From Massiliimalia sp964370215 (GTDB lineage: Bacteria; Bacillota; Clostridia; Oscillospirales; Ruminococcaceae), in contig CAYJIM010000005.1 of NCBI GenBank assembly GCA_964370215.1, positions 1-64,000 on the forward strand: a DNA stretch of 64,000 nucleotides. Direction: 5' to 3'. The notes below the pieces were generated by a model. That model did not search any database and was not told the origin of the DNA. It saw only the letters and a program-made list of their open reading frames with translations. The stretch's first letter is position 1; each line of letters starts with the position of its first letter. Shown here piece by piece: positions 44,141 through 52,401 of the stretch. A program made the position numbers and the translations under genes.

Positions 44141-44169
44141 GTTTACAAATCACCAACAATGCTCTATAA
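44141..44169 (+). promoter_or_regulatory. Sigma-A promoter of the chemoreceptor gene
   Basis: TTTACA (44141-44146) and perfect TATAAT (44164-44169) are 17 bases apart. A vegetative rather than a clear sigma-D promoter is notable for a chemoreceptor. Confidence 0.75.
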
Positions 44170-44221
44170 TAGAAGTAGCGTGAAAGCACAAACACCGGAA
44201 AACAAAAAGGAGTCGTCTATC

Positions 44222-46003
44222 ATGAGAAATTTGAAAATCAAGTACAAATTTTTGGTATGCCTCGGAGGCATTTTACTGCTATTTTTATTCAGCAGTTATT
44301 CCTCTATCACTAGCACAGGGACTTTAATCGGGCAGTTTACTACATTTAAAGCAGGACCTTACAGTGTTGCAGTGAGCGTCAACAACATGTTATCAAGCCT
44401 TTCCAACATCGCAGTAGCAGCGGAGGAAGCCGCATTTGACGGCAACAGCAGTGTCAACCTTGCGAGCAGTCACAGTGACGATATTACGCTGTTTGAATCT
44501 TCTTTGCAAACGGTACTCGACACCAGCGATTCTGAAGAGCTGATCGCCTATGCAACCAATGCACAACTGCAATTTGAAAAACTCAGTTCCATCACCACAG
44601 ATTTAGAAGCGGCGATCAAAACCGGTGGCAGCGAGGCAGGCCTTGATGTTTATTTCAACGACTACCTGCCGGTATACACCATCTTGTTTGAAGATGTACA
44701 AGGAATCAACAACATCGCATTTGATGATGCGAATACAAGTTTCACTTCCATCACCACCTATTCCAACAACACCATCATTGCGTTGGTCGTTATTGCTGTA
44801 GTCTGTGTCATTTTTATTCTGCTCAACAGCGTGGTTTTGATCAGCAACTTTACACGCCCAATTTTTGAAATTCAAAGAGCCATCAAACATATCAGCGAAG
44901 GCGACTTTGAAAATGCAAAAATCAACTACACCTCACGTGATGAACTGGGCGAACTGTCCAACGATGTTTCGAAGATGCTGAAAAATAATGAAATGCTCAT
45001 CGGCGACATTATAGAAAAGTTGTCACAATTGGCGCAAGGGAACTTTGCCATTGACACCAGCAACAAAAATGGGATGTACATTGGCAATTTCAGCGTACTC
45101 AACGATGCAATGAAAGAGTTTGTTGATAAATTGAACGGGACATTGGTACAGGTCAACCATGCAGCAAATCAAGTTTCGGTCGGCTCGGATCAAGTATCTA
45201 CCGGTGCACAGGCGTTGGCACAAGGCGCAACCGAACAAGCAAGTTCGGTACAAGAACTTGCCGATGCCATCAGTGACTTGACCGATCAAGTCAACAGCAA
45301 TGCACAAAGTGCTCGTCAAGCAAATGACATGGCAGTTGCTTCAAGCAATGCGATTTCTTCCAGCAATGACCAAATGCAGCTCATGATGGCTTCCATGCAC
45401 GAAATCGATACCAAATCTAAAGAGATCAGTAAGATCATCAAAACCATTGATGACATCGCATTCCAAACCAACATTTTGGCACTCAATGCCGCTGTTGAGG
45501 CAGCAAGAGCAGGCTCTGCCGGTAAAGGCTTTGCCGTTGTTGCGGACGAAGTGCGTAACCTTGCAGGAAAATCTGCGGAAGCTGCACAAAACACCACCGC
45601 TCTCATCGAAGCCTCCATCAGTGCCATCAATAAAGGGGTTTCCCTTGCACAGGGCACTGCCGATGATCTGATCAACGTCGTGACCGACTCGACTCAAACC
45701 TCTGCGTTGATCCAACGCATTGCACAGGCAACCGATGATCAAGCAAACGCCATCAAACAAGTTTCTGTTGGCTTGGATCAAATTTCTGCTGTCATTCAAA
45801 CAAACTCCGCAACCAGCGAAGAAAGTGCTGCTGCCAGTGAAGAACTGTCTAGCCAAGCGACCTTGTTGAAGGATCTGATCTCGACCTTTGTCCTACTGGA
45901 AAGTGATTTGAAAGCTATTAACTCTTCTTTGAATCAAGCGTTGTCGGATACATCGCAATACGACAACATGAACATGCCAAACAACACCTACGACAAATAT
46001 TAA
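44222..46003 (+). CDS. Methyl-accepting chemotaxis protein
   Basis: The 593-residue receptor has TM1 (about 11-30), a helical four-helix-bundle-type periplasmic domain (about 31-190) and TM2 (about 191-213). HAMP follows (about 214-265), then a long coiled-coil signalling domain. The hairpin tip that binds CheA and CheW reads DDIAFQTNILALNAAVEAAR, then AGSAGKGFAVVADEVRNLA. Glu/Gln-rich methylation helices flank it. ATG 44222 has AAAAGGAG before it. There is no linked che operon in the window. The ligand is unknown. Confidence 0.94.
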   Translation: MRNLKIKYKFLVCLGGILLLFLFSSYSSITSTGTLIGQFTTFKAGPYSVAVSVNNMLSSLSNIAVAAEEAAFDGNSSVNLASSHSDDITLFESSLQTVLDTSDSEELIAYATNAQLQFEKLSSITTDLEAAIKTGGSEAGLDVYFNDYLPVYTILFEDVQGINNIAFDDANTSFTSITTYSNNTIIALVVIAVVCVIFILLNSVVLISNFTRPIFEIQRAIKHISEGDFENAKINYTSRDELGELSNDVSKMLKNNEMLIGDIIEKLSQLAQGNFAIDTSNKNGMYIGNFSVLNDAMKEFVDKLNGTLVQVNHAANQVSVGSDQVSTGAQALAQGATEQASSVQELADAISDLTDQVNSNAQSARQANDMAVASSNAISSSNDQMQLMMASMHEIDTKSKEISKIIKTIDDIAFQTNILALNAAVEAARAGSAGKGFAVVADEVRNLAGKSAEAAQNTTALIEASISAINKGVSLAQGTADDLINVVTDSTQTSALIQRIAQATDDQANAIKQVSVGLDQISAVIQTNSATSEESAAASEELSSQATLLKDLISTFVLLESDLKAINSSLNQALSDTSQYDNMNMPNNTYDKY

Positions 46004-46017
46004 AATCGATCATGATG

Positions 46018-46059
46018 ATAAAAAGAACCGATGTGAGTGTCCTCACATCGGTTCTTTTG
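46018..46059. terminator. Terminator of the chemoreceptor gene
   Basis: AAAAGAACCGATGTGAG pairs with CTCACATCGGTTCTTTT around a 3-4 base loop. Confidence 0.88.
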
Positions 46060-46193
46060 CCTTGTACCCCTCTATAGTTCAATTGGACGATGGACGGTGA
46101 TGTGCATTCAATACACACCCTACGGCGGTAACTGGAATTTTGTAGGGCTCGCATTGTATGCGTGCAGAAACATTGACAACTACCGATCACAGG

Positions 46194-46310
46194 GGGATTT
46201 TTTATCGTAAAATCTCCCTCTTTCAAAACAATTCACCGGATTGTTTTGAAAGTCACCCTCTGAATACTCTTTGACGTATTCAAGACCGTGGGACACCGTC
46301 CCACCCCCTG
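46194..46310 (+). repeat. Element A, copy 5 (type II)
   Basis: Order: TATCGTAAAATCTCCCTCTTT, stem CAAAACAATTC / GGATTGTTTTG, TCACCCTCT, GAATACTCTTTGACGTATTC, then GTGGGACACCGTCCCAC. It is directly followed by a truncated element B and another element A copy. Confidence 0.82.
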
Positions 46311-46353
46311 CCAGAGCTTCCAAAAATCTGCAAGTTGCGTTTTTTGGAAGCCC
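46311..46353 (+). repeat. Deleted remnant of element B
   Basis: AGAGCTTCCAAAAATCTGCAAG matches the left end of the element B copies near galKT. It runs straight into TTGCGTTTTTTGGAAG, like their right end. The ends now form a CTTCCAAAAA / TTTTTTGGAAG hairpin, so the interior has been lost. Confidence 0.6.
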
Positions 46354-46472
46354 TGAAGCAGTTTAGCATATGCCAAACTGCTTGAACGCTGACGCTTGAA
46401 AGTTGCCTAACGGCAAAAGACCTTGAGGCTTTGTCTCAAACACCACCACTTTTGAAAAAGTGGACAAAATTT
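46354..46472 (+). repeat. Element A, copy 6
   Basis: Stem AGCAGTTTAGCATATGCCAAACTGCT, linker AACGCTGACGCTTGAAAG, TTGCCTAACGGCAA, then TTGAGGCTTTGTCTCAA in place of GTGGGAC..GTCCCAC, then CCACTTTTGAAAAAGTGG. The central stem shares its altered, still-paired sequence with copy 3. Confidence 0.85.
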
Positions 46473-46489
46473 TCATTTGCCCCTCGACT

Positions 46490-46556
46490 TTTCATTTTGT
46501 GCGATGAGTGCTCAGTCGGCAACAACTGCGGGTTTCACCCGCACGGTGCTACCGGC
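46490..46556 (-). repeat. Stop-proximal repeats touching the flavin reductase stop
   Basis: Behind the reductase TAG (minus strand) comes CCGGTAGCACCG, then the hairpin GCGGGTGAAACCCGC and CCGACTGAGCACTCATCGCA. This is the module also seen behind the MalG permease gene. Confidence 0.75.
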
Positions 46557-47146
46557 TATTTCCGGCGTGGAGGCTTTTTCTTTTTGGGCTTCTTTTTCAC
46601 TGAGAACCCAAATGTCCCGATCTCTTTACCTACTTCATAATAGGTCCCGTGAGCAAAGGCTGCAAGTCCTGCGCGTTCGAGATGTAGTTTCCCCTGTTCG
46701 TCCAGTAGCGCATCATCCACCTGCACCGCTACAATGTCGGCAAAGAACAAATCATGGGTATCTCCCCCACGTTCCACGTGGGTGACACGACATTCCAGTT
46801 GCAACGGACTTTCCTTGATCATCGGTGCTGATACCGCCGATGCTGCGACAGCAGTCAACTTACAGTGTGCAAATTTATCCACATCCTTGCCCGAGCGCAC
46901 CCCACAAAAATCAGCGGCAAACACCAAGTCGGTTGTTGTCAAATTGATGACAAATTCCCCCTGTTCCTTGATCATTTCATAAGAATATCTACTCGGCCGC
47001 ACTGCAATGTAAGTCTTTGCAGGCTTTGTGTTGAGAATCCCCGTCCAAGCAATGGTCAAAACATTCGGCTTTTCGACCGTCCCACAGGATACCATCACCG
47101 GCGGTAGTGGTGCCAACAAGGCGCCACCTTTCCAAATTGTTTTCAT
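46556..47146 (-). CDS. Flavin reductase-like FMN-binding protein
   Basis: The 196-residue protein matches the flavin reductase-like split-barrel family: KPNVLTIAWTGILNTKPAK, SRYSYEMIKEQGEFVINLTT, FAADFCGVRSGKDVDKF and PLQLECRVTHVERGGDTHDLFFADIVAV. Members bind FMN and reduce it or small substrates with NAD(P)H. The C-terminus is a Lys-rich tail KKKPKKKKPPRRK of unusual charge, ending exactly where a dispersed repeat begins. It has no operon partner. Confidence 0.88.
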   Translation of the reverse strand: MKTIWKGGALLAPLPPVMVSCGTVEKPNVLTIAWTGILNTKPAKTYIAVRPSRYSYEMIKEQGEFVINLTTTDLVFAADFCGVRSGKDVDKFAHCKLTAVAASAVSAPMIKESPLQLECRVTHVERGGDTHDLFFADIVAVQVDDALLDEQGKLHLERAGLAAFAHGTYYEVGKEIGTFGFSVKKKPKKKKPPRRK

Positions 47147-47220
47147 ACTCGCTCCCCTTTGTTTGATTGTTTCTTTTTTACCATCTTATCATACTATGAA
47201 AAGAAAGTCTACAAAAAGAA

Positions 47221-47246
47221 AAGCGGTGGTTCACATGCCACCGCTT
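47221..47246 (-). terminator. Terminator of the sensor kinase-like gene
   Basis: AAGCGGTGG pairs with CCACCGCTT around an 8-base loop and is followed on the minus strand by TTCTTTTT. Confidence 0.8.
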
Positions 47247-47253
47247 CAGCGTA

Positions 47254-48384
47254 TCAAAAAAGCCGGATGTCCCCATACTTTGCCATATAGGCATAAAGCG
47301 GGGAAATGCGGTTGAGAATCCATTGGTCGACCATCGCATTGTAAAGCCCTTTATTGTGCACCGGTCCATGAGCTTCGCCACGCAAAAATTGCATGGCTAT
47401 GGTCGTTCCCTCATGTCGGGTGCTGGACAAAATAAGGTGTCCGCCCATATCCTCCACCAACTGCTTGGCAAGGTATAGCCCCAATCCCAAATGCGCCTCT
47501 GCGTCCTCGCCCTCTGAGAAAAAAGGGGTGAAGGCTTGATGTTTGATATGATCCTGCATACCGTTGCCACTATCTTTCACTGTGATGGTCACCATCGTTT
47601 CACTTTGACTGACTGAGACATCAGGCGGCCCTTCCTCCAAACTGTGTGCCAACGCATTGTCCAACAGATTGAGCAGCACAATCATCAGCTTGTAGTGATC
47701 AAGGTAAAGCCACACCTGTTCGGTATCGCTTTGAAATGCAATGGCCGAGCGCTTACGCTTGATCAAAAAATTCACCTGCTGTATCAAAGAGGCAGTCGCT
47801 TCACTGACATCCATCCACTCCATGGCATAGGTCTGACTCCCATTTTGCACCCGCAAATATTCATTGAGGTTGGTTGTCGCCTTCATCATCATATGGCAAT
47901 TTCTTGAAATATTGTTGAGCAGTGCCATTTCCTCAAAGCAACCGGTACGATCCAACGTATGCGAAAGAGGGGTCAAGGCATTGAAGATGTGAAACAAGCC
48001 ATCTCGATACACCTCGCCGATCGGCAATAGCCGATTGGACGTGACGACCGGTGGAGTGATGTCCTGTGCCAAGAACAAGTGCCAGATGAAGTACCTTTTT
48101 TCGCCCTCTGCAAACACACAGATTTCCACATCAAACTTCATACTATAATAGGGCAATGCCATCCGCAAGGGTGGATCTAATTCCTCTAGCGTTTCACATC
48201 GTTTCCACAACAGCGATTGACCGGCAAAGCGGTGTTTCATACAGTCCCCTATCTCAAACACAATCGGACAGTGCTCTGCGGCGCGATGAGAACACCAAAC
48301 CACTTGGTGATTTTCATCACAAATCAGCGTGTGCACTGGCAAGTTTTCAAACAATGTGGTCATTTTAATAAATGATTGTCCCAA
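47254..48384 (-). CDS. Orphan histidine-kinase-like sensor with degenerate H-box
   Basis: The 376-residue soluble protein has a PAS-like N-terminus (about 10-110; NLPVHTLICDENHQVVWCSH). A helical region follows (about 125-200) where the H-box should be; it reads DGLFHIFNALTPLSHTL without the usual HELRTPL. The HATPase_c domain has the N-box NLLDNALAHS, the G1 box DSGNGM and the G2 box GLGLYLAKQLVEDMGG. A tail of about 45 residues (after AMQFLRGEAHG) is unusual. TTG 48384 is taken because AAAGGAGGAGG precedes it; ATG 48363 is the alternative. No response regulator is adjacent, so its partner is unknown. Confidence 0.82.
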   Translation of the reverse strand: MGQSFIKMTTLFENLPVHTLICDENHQVVWCSHRAAEHCPIVFEIGDCMKHRFAGQSLLWKRCETLEELDPPLRMALPYYSMKFDVEICVFAEGEKRYFIWHLFLAQDITPPVVTSNRLLPIGEVYRDGLFHIFNALTPLSHTLDRTGCFEEMALLNNISRNCHMMMKATTNLNEYLRVQNGSQTYAMEWMDVSEATASLIQQVNFLIKRKRSAIAFQSDTEQVWLYLDHYKLMIVLLNLLDNALAHSLEEGPPDVSVSQSETMVTITVKDSGNGMQDHIKHQAFTPFFSEGEDAEAHLGLGLYLAKQLVEDMGGHLILSSTRHEGTTIAMQFLRGEAHGPVHNKGLYNAMVDQWILNRISPLYAYMAKYGDIRLF

Positions 48385-48606
48385 ACGCCTCCTCCTTTCT
48401 CTAATTTGTCTATATTTTGCTTACCTCACCCTTATTATATGTTCTTTTTTTCAAAATGTAAAGGATTTTTTCTATATTTTTCGACGTTAATCGATGTTTT
48501 TCGACAATTTGAAATTATTTTCGCACAAAGATTTTCTGTTTCAAATAAAAAATTGCCTCGACTTTATGAAAAATTTTAAAATAATGGTTAAATTTGTATC
48601 AAACTA

Positions 48607-48635
48607 TTGAATTTCGCCGCCAAATGGTGTAGAAT
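48607..48635 (+). promoter_or_regulatory. Sigma-A promoter of gap
   Basis: TTGAAT (48607-48612) and TAGAAT (48630-48635) are 17 bases apart, 33 bases before the start codon. Confidence 0.65.
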
Positions 48636-48667
48636 AAGAGTATCAAAATTTTTGGAGGTTTTACATT

Positions 48668-49684
48668 ATGGCAGTTAAAGTAGCAATCAACGGCTTTGGT
48701 CGCATTGGTCGTCTGGCTTTCAGACAAATGTTCGGGGCAGAAGGGTATGAAATCGTTGCAATCAACGATTTGACCGCACCGAAAATGCTCGCTCACCTTT
48801 TGAAATACGATACCGCACAAGGCAGATATGCTTTGGGTGATACCGTTGTTGCAAAAGAAGAATCCATCGTAGTTGATGGCAAAGAAATCAGAATCTACTC
48901 CCAAAGAAACGCTGCAGATCTCCCTTGGGGCGACCTCGGTGTTGACGTTGTTTTGGAATGCACCGGTTTTTACTGCTCGCAAGAAAAATCGCAAGCACAC
49001 ATCGATGCAGGGGCTAAAAAAGTTGTTATCTCCGCACCGGCTGATGCACAAACCAAAACTGTTGTTTTCAGCGTAAATGAAGACATCCTTTCTGCAGAAG
49101 ACACCATCATTTCTGCTGCTTCCTGCACCACCAACTGCTTGGCACCGATGGCAAACACCTTGAACAACTATGCCACCATCCAAAGCGGTATCATGTCCAC
49201 TATCCATGCTTACACCGGCGACCAAATGATCTTGGACGGCCCTCACTCCAAAGGCGACCTTCGTCGTGCACGTGCTGGCGCTGCTAACATCGTTCCAAAC
49301 TCCACCGGTGCTGCAAAAGCAATCGGCTTGGTTATTCCGGAATTGAACGGCAAATTGATCGGTTCCGCACAACGTGTACCGGTTCCAACAGGTTCTACCA
49401 CCATCTTGGTAGCTGTTGTCAAAGGTAAAGACGTTTCTGTTGCTGGCATCAATGCTGCAATGAAAGCTGCTTCCTCTGCTTCCTTCGGCTACACCGAAGA
49501 AGAACTCGTTTCTTCCGACATCATCGGCATCACCTACGGTTCCTTGTTCGATGCAACTCAAACAATGGTTACCCCAATCGGCGATGACCTGTACCAAGTT
49601 CAAGTTGTTTCCTGGTACGACAACGAAAACTCCTACACAAGCCAAATGGTTCGCACCATCAAATACTTTGCTGAACTTGCATAA
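48668..49684 (+). CDS. gap: Glyceraldehyde-3-phosphate dehydrogenase, type I
   Basis: Gap converts glyceraldehyde-3-phosphate to 1,3-bisphosphoglycerate with NAD. The 338-residue protein has the Rossmann start VKVAINGFGRIGRLAFRQM, the catalytic Cys in SAASCTTNCLAP, the general base His in MSTIHAYTGDQM and the C-terminal SWYDNENSYTSQM. Codon use is strongly biased, as expected for a highly expressed gene. It has its own promoter and terminator. The downstream pgk/tpi genes common in other Firmicutes are not here. Confidence 0.97.
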   Translation: MAVKVAINGFGRIGRLAFRQMFGAEGYEIVAINDLTAPKMLAHLLKYDTAQGRYALGDTVVAKEESIVVDGKEIRIYSQRNAADLPWGDLGVDVVLECTGFYCSQEKSQAHIDAGAKKVVISAPADAQTKTVVFSVNEDILSAEDTIISAASCTTNCLAPMANTLNNYATIQSGIMSTIHAYTGDQMILDGPHSKGDLRRARAGAANIVPNSTGAAKAIGLVIPELNGKLIGSAQRVPVPTGSTTILVAVVKGKDVSVAGINAAMKAASSASFGYTEEELVSSDIIGITYGSLFDATQTMVTPIGDDLYQVQVVSWYDNENSYTSQMVRTIKYFAELA

Positions 49685-49708
49685 GTAATCGGCTTTACCG
49701 AGTACAAT

Positions 49709-49739
49709 CAAGCGGTTACCTCACGGTAACCGCTTTTTT
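49709..49739 (+). terminator. Terminator of gap
   Basis: AAGCGGTTACC pairs with GGTAACCGCTT around a 4-base loop, followed by TTTTT. Confidence 0.88.
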
Positions 49740-49764
49740 ATTTGATCAGATAGGAGAAGACAAC

Positions 49765-50688
49765 ATGACTGTTACACTGCAAAACATCCAAAAGTCATTC
49801 GGTGACAAACAAGTACTCACTGACATCAATCTCACCGCCACAAGTGGTAGGGCACTTGGGTTGCTTGGGCGCAATGGTGCTGGCAAAACCACGACCATTC
49901 GCATTTTGATGAACGTTTTCGGTGCCGATAACGGTGATATTCTTATCGACGGTGTGGCACCGAACTATAAAAAACTATGCATTGGTTATCTACCGGAAGA
50001 GCGCGGCCTCTACCCCAAACGAAAAATCATCGACCAACTGGTCTACTTTACCGAGCTGAAAGGGATGTCCCGTAAAAAAGCCGTACAATCGGTGGATTAC
50101 TGGTTGACACGTCTTGGCATGATGGAACACCGGGGCAAATTGCTCAGTACCCTGTCAAAGGGCAACCAACAAAAAATCCAACTGATCACCGCCATTGCTT
50201 GTGACCCTGACATTGTCATTTTAGACGAACCCTTTTCCGGCCTTGACCCTGTCAACGCTATGCTCTTAAAAGATGTGGTAAACGAATTGATTGCTAATGA
50301 TAAAGTGGTGCTCTTTTCCAGCCATCAGATGAATTACATTGAAGAATTTTGTTCGGACATTGTCATTTTGCACCAAGGTAAAGTAGTGCTTTCAGGGGCC
50401 CTTCAGGACATCATTCGGGCCTATCCACGCAATAAACTTGTGGTTTCCTCTGCACAAAATGATGAGATTGCCAAGCAGTTGGTTCTGCCCTTTACCCGAG
50501 ATAAAGAGGATTTGATCCTCACACTCCCCAGTGCTTCGGATAAAGCTGCCGCCATGCGCCAGTTGACGGAGCATTACGATATCGATGCGGTACGGGTATT
50601 TGAACCCTCTTTAAATGATATTTTTGTCGAATACACCAAGGACAGCGACATGGATGACACCGCATCGCAAGAGGAGGTGTCGGCATGA
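49765..50688 (+). CDS. ABC transporter ATP-binding protein (NatA-like)
   Basis: The 307-residue ATPase carries Walker A GRNGAGKTTTIRILM, the signature LSKGNQQKIQLITA, Walker B DIVILDEPFSGLDP and the H-loop SSHQMNY. The C-terminal ~80 residues form the DUF4162-type extension common in NatA-like exporters. It energises the ABC-2 permease encoded next, with which it overlaps in the form ATGA. The pair probably extrudes sodium, a drug or a peptide; the substrate is unknown. AGGAGA precedes ATG 49765. Confidence 0.92.
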   Translation: MTVTLQNIQKSFGDKQVLTDINLTATSGRALGLLGRNGAGKTTTIRILMNVFGADNGDILIDGVAPNYKKLCIGYLPEERGLYPKRKIIDQLVYFTELKGMSRKKAVQSVDYWLTRLGMMEHRGKLLSTLSKGNQQKIQLITAIACDPDIVILDEPFSGLDPVNAMLLKDVVNELIANDKVVLFSSHQMNYIEEFCSDIVILHQGKVVLSGALQDIIRAYPRNKLVVSSAQNDEIAKQLVLPFTRDKEDLILTLPSASDKAAAMRQLTEHYDIDAVRVFEPSLNDIFVEYTKDSDMDDTASQEEVSA

Positions 50689-51944
50689 AACAATTTTCCA
50701 CCATATTAAAATTTGAGTTGGCAAATTATCTGCGTAGCAAGGGCTTTTTAATTTTCACCATCCTTTTGGTCGTTGGCATGGCACTGCTGTTGTTTTCCCC
50801 ACGTTACCTGCCGTTTTTAGGGGAATTGTTTACAGGCGACGGGGATGAAACTACGCCATCCACGTCGACCTCTTTACTCGTTCACAGTGAAACCGAGGAT
50901 GCCGAAACGGTGTACAATTATTTGGTCACACAATTGCAACCGCTGGGCTATGAGGTGGTTTCCGGCGATTACAGCGTTGAGGAAATGACTGCATTGATCG
51001 ATGAGCAAGCATATGACCGTGGGTTGTACCTCCAAAGCCTCACCGCGTACACCAGTGTTGTCAAGGATACACAGCTTGGCAGTGCGGACGGCGTGGTCAT
51101 TCAGGAGGTACTGTCCAGTTACTATGCGGTGCAGACATTGTCGGCCTATCAAGTGCCTGCCACAACAATTACGACCGTACTCACCCCGCCGCTAGAGGAA
51201 ACGGTTATCCAAACAGGGGTCAACCAGTCGGACAACTTCTTTTACACCTACGCACTCATCATGCTGTTGTACATCGCCATCTTGTTGTATGGGCAGTATG
51301 TGGTATCGAGTGTGGTCGTCGAGAAAACGTCACGTGCCATGGAAGTGCTCGTCACCAGTGCACGTGCCACCTCCTTTATGTTTGCAAAGGTGCTGAGTGC
51401 CGGCATTGCAGGGCTTTGTCAATTGACGTTGGTGTTGGGGAGCGCTTTTCTGTTCTTTCAACTCAACGCCTCCTATTGGGAAAATGACCCCATCATCCAG
51501 TCGCTGTTCAACATGCCACTCTGGATCATCGGGTTGATGCTCGTGTTCTTCCTCTGCGGCTTTTTTATGTATGCCTTTCTGTTTGGTGCGGCAGGCTCGC
51601 TTGTCAACAAATTGGAGGATATGAACACCGTCATTTCTCCGGTCATGCTCTGCTTTATCGCATCATTTTTCATCACGCTATTTTCGATGGTATCCGGCAA
51701 CGTCGACAGTATTTGGATGGTGGTCTGCTCCTATATTCCGCTGACGTCGCCACTCGCGATGTTCGCAAGGGTGGCGATGAGCGACGTGCCCGCCTATGAA
51801 GTTGCCATTTCAGTCGGTATTTTACTGCTGTCCATCTGGTTCACCGGTTGGATCGGCGGCAAAATCTACCGTGTCGGCGTACTACTGTACGGCAACAAAC
51901 CAAGCCTCTTCGCCGCCTTAAAACTCGTTTTGACCCATAAATAA
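50685..51944 (+). CDS. ABC-2 transporter permease (NatB-like)
   Basis: The 419-residue permease has TM1 (about 17-38), a large extracytoplasmic domain (about 45-180) and five to six C-terminal spans (about 185-400). It includes VVSSVVVEKTSRAMEVLVTSARATSFMFAKVLSAG, the conserved coupling region of NatB-type permeases. It is translationally coupled to the ATPase upstream (ATGA overlap with AGGAGG inside the ATPase end). It forms an exporter with that ATPase. Confidence 0.9.
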   Translation: MKQFSTILKFELANYLRSKGFLIFTILLVVGMALLLFSPRYLPFLGELFTGDGDETTPSTSTSLLVHSETEDAETVYNYLVTQLQPLGYEVVSGDYSVEEMTALIDEQAYDRGLYLQSLTAYTSVVKDTQLGSADGVVIQEVLSSYYAVQTLSAYQVPATTITTVLTPPLEETVIQTGVNQSDNFFYTYALIMLLYIAILLYGQYVVSSVVVEKTSRAMEVLVTSARATSFMFAKVLSAGIAGLCQLTLVLGSAFLFFQLNASYWENDPIIQSLFNMPLWIIGLMLVFFLCGFFMYAFLFGAAGSLVNKLEDMNTVISPVMLCFIASFFITLFSMVSGNVDSIWMVVCSYIPLTSPLAMFARVAMSDVPAYEVAISVGILLLSIWFTGWIGGKIYRVGVLLYGNKPSLFAALKLVLTHK

Positions 51945-52002
51945 TAACCGGTTTACCACCTACAAACCCAAGCAAAAACCCACAAGTTACAGTGACAACA
52001 AC

Positions 52003-52037
52003 AAAAGAGATGAGCAAAAAAACTGCTCATCTCTTTT
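52003..52037. terminator. Terminator of the NatAB-like operon
   Basis: AAAAGAGATGAGC pairs with GCTCATCTCTTTT around a 9-base loop. Confidence 0.85.
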
Positions 52038-52103
52038 GTCTTTGTTGGATAGCGGACATGGTAAGACGAGGCCACAACACCAACACGCACTCTCCGATCA
52101 CAA

Positions 52104-52230
52104 AACAGGCATTCGGAAAAACCCGAATGCCTGAAAACGCTGACGCTTGATCGTTGCCTGTCGGCAATTAAGGTCGTGGGACACCGTCCCACACCCTGCA
52201 ACTTTTTGAAAAAAGTTGATTAAAACGTTA
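52104..52230 (+). repeat. Element A, copy 7
   Basis: Stem CAGGCATTCGG / CCGAATGCCTG, linker AACGCTGACGCTTGATCG, TTGCCTGTCGGCAA, GTGGGACACCGTCCCAC, then CAACTTTTTGAAAAAAGTTG. The first stem is again different in sequence and perfectly paired. Confidence 0.86.
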
Positions 52231-52244
52231 TGACAGAATCCTAT

Positions 52245-52392
52245 TACTATTGTGCGGTAGGGACGACCTTTGGTCGTCCGTGTGTTGCTCTGGATGACGG
52301 ATGGATCAAGACCCACCCCTACAAATCCCCGTTTGCCTTGTGCGGTAGGGGCGATTCACGAATCGCCCGCAATATCCGCCGGTGTTACCGGT
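52245..52392 (-). repeat. Stop-proximal repeats behind the FGGY kinase gene
   Basis: Ten bases after the kinase stop (minus strand) lies CCGGTAACACCGG. It is followed by CGGATATTGCGG, the stem GGGCGATTCGTGAATCGCCC and CCTACCGCACAAGG. A second GTAGGG-type hairpin (GGACGACCAAAGGTCGTCC) lies further out. Confidence 0.78.
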
Positions 52393-52401
52393 TTCGTTCT
52401 C

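Noticed and set aside
48599..49711. 370-codon minus-strand open frame opposite gap
   Set aside because: It is the complement of a highly biased, clearly real GAPDH gene.
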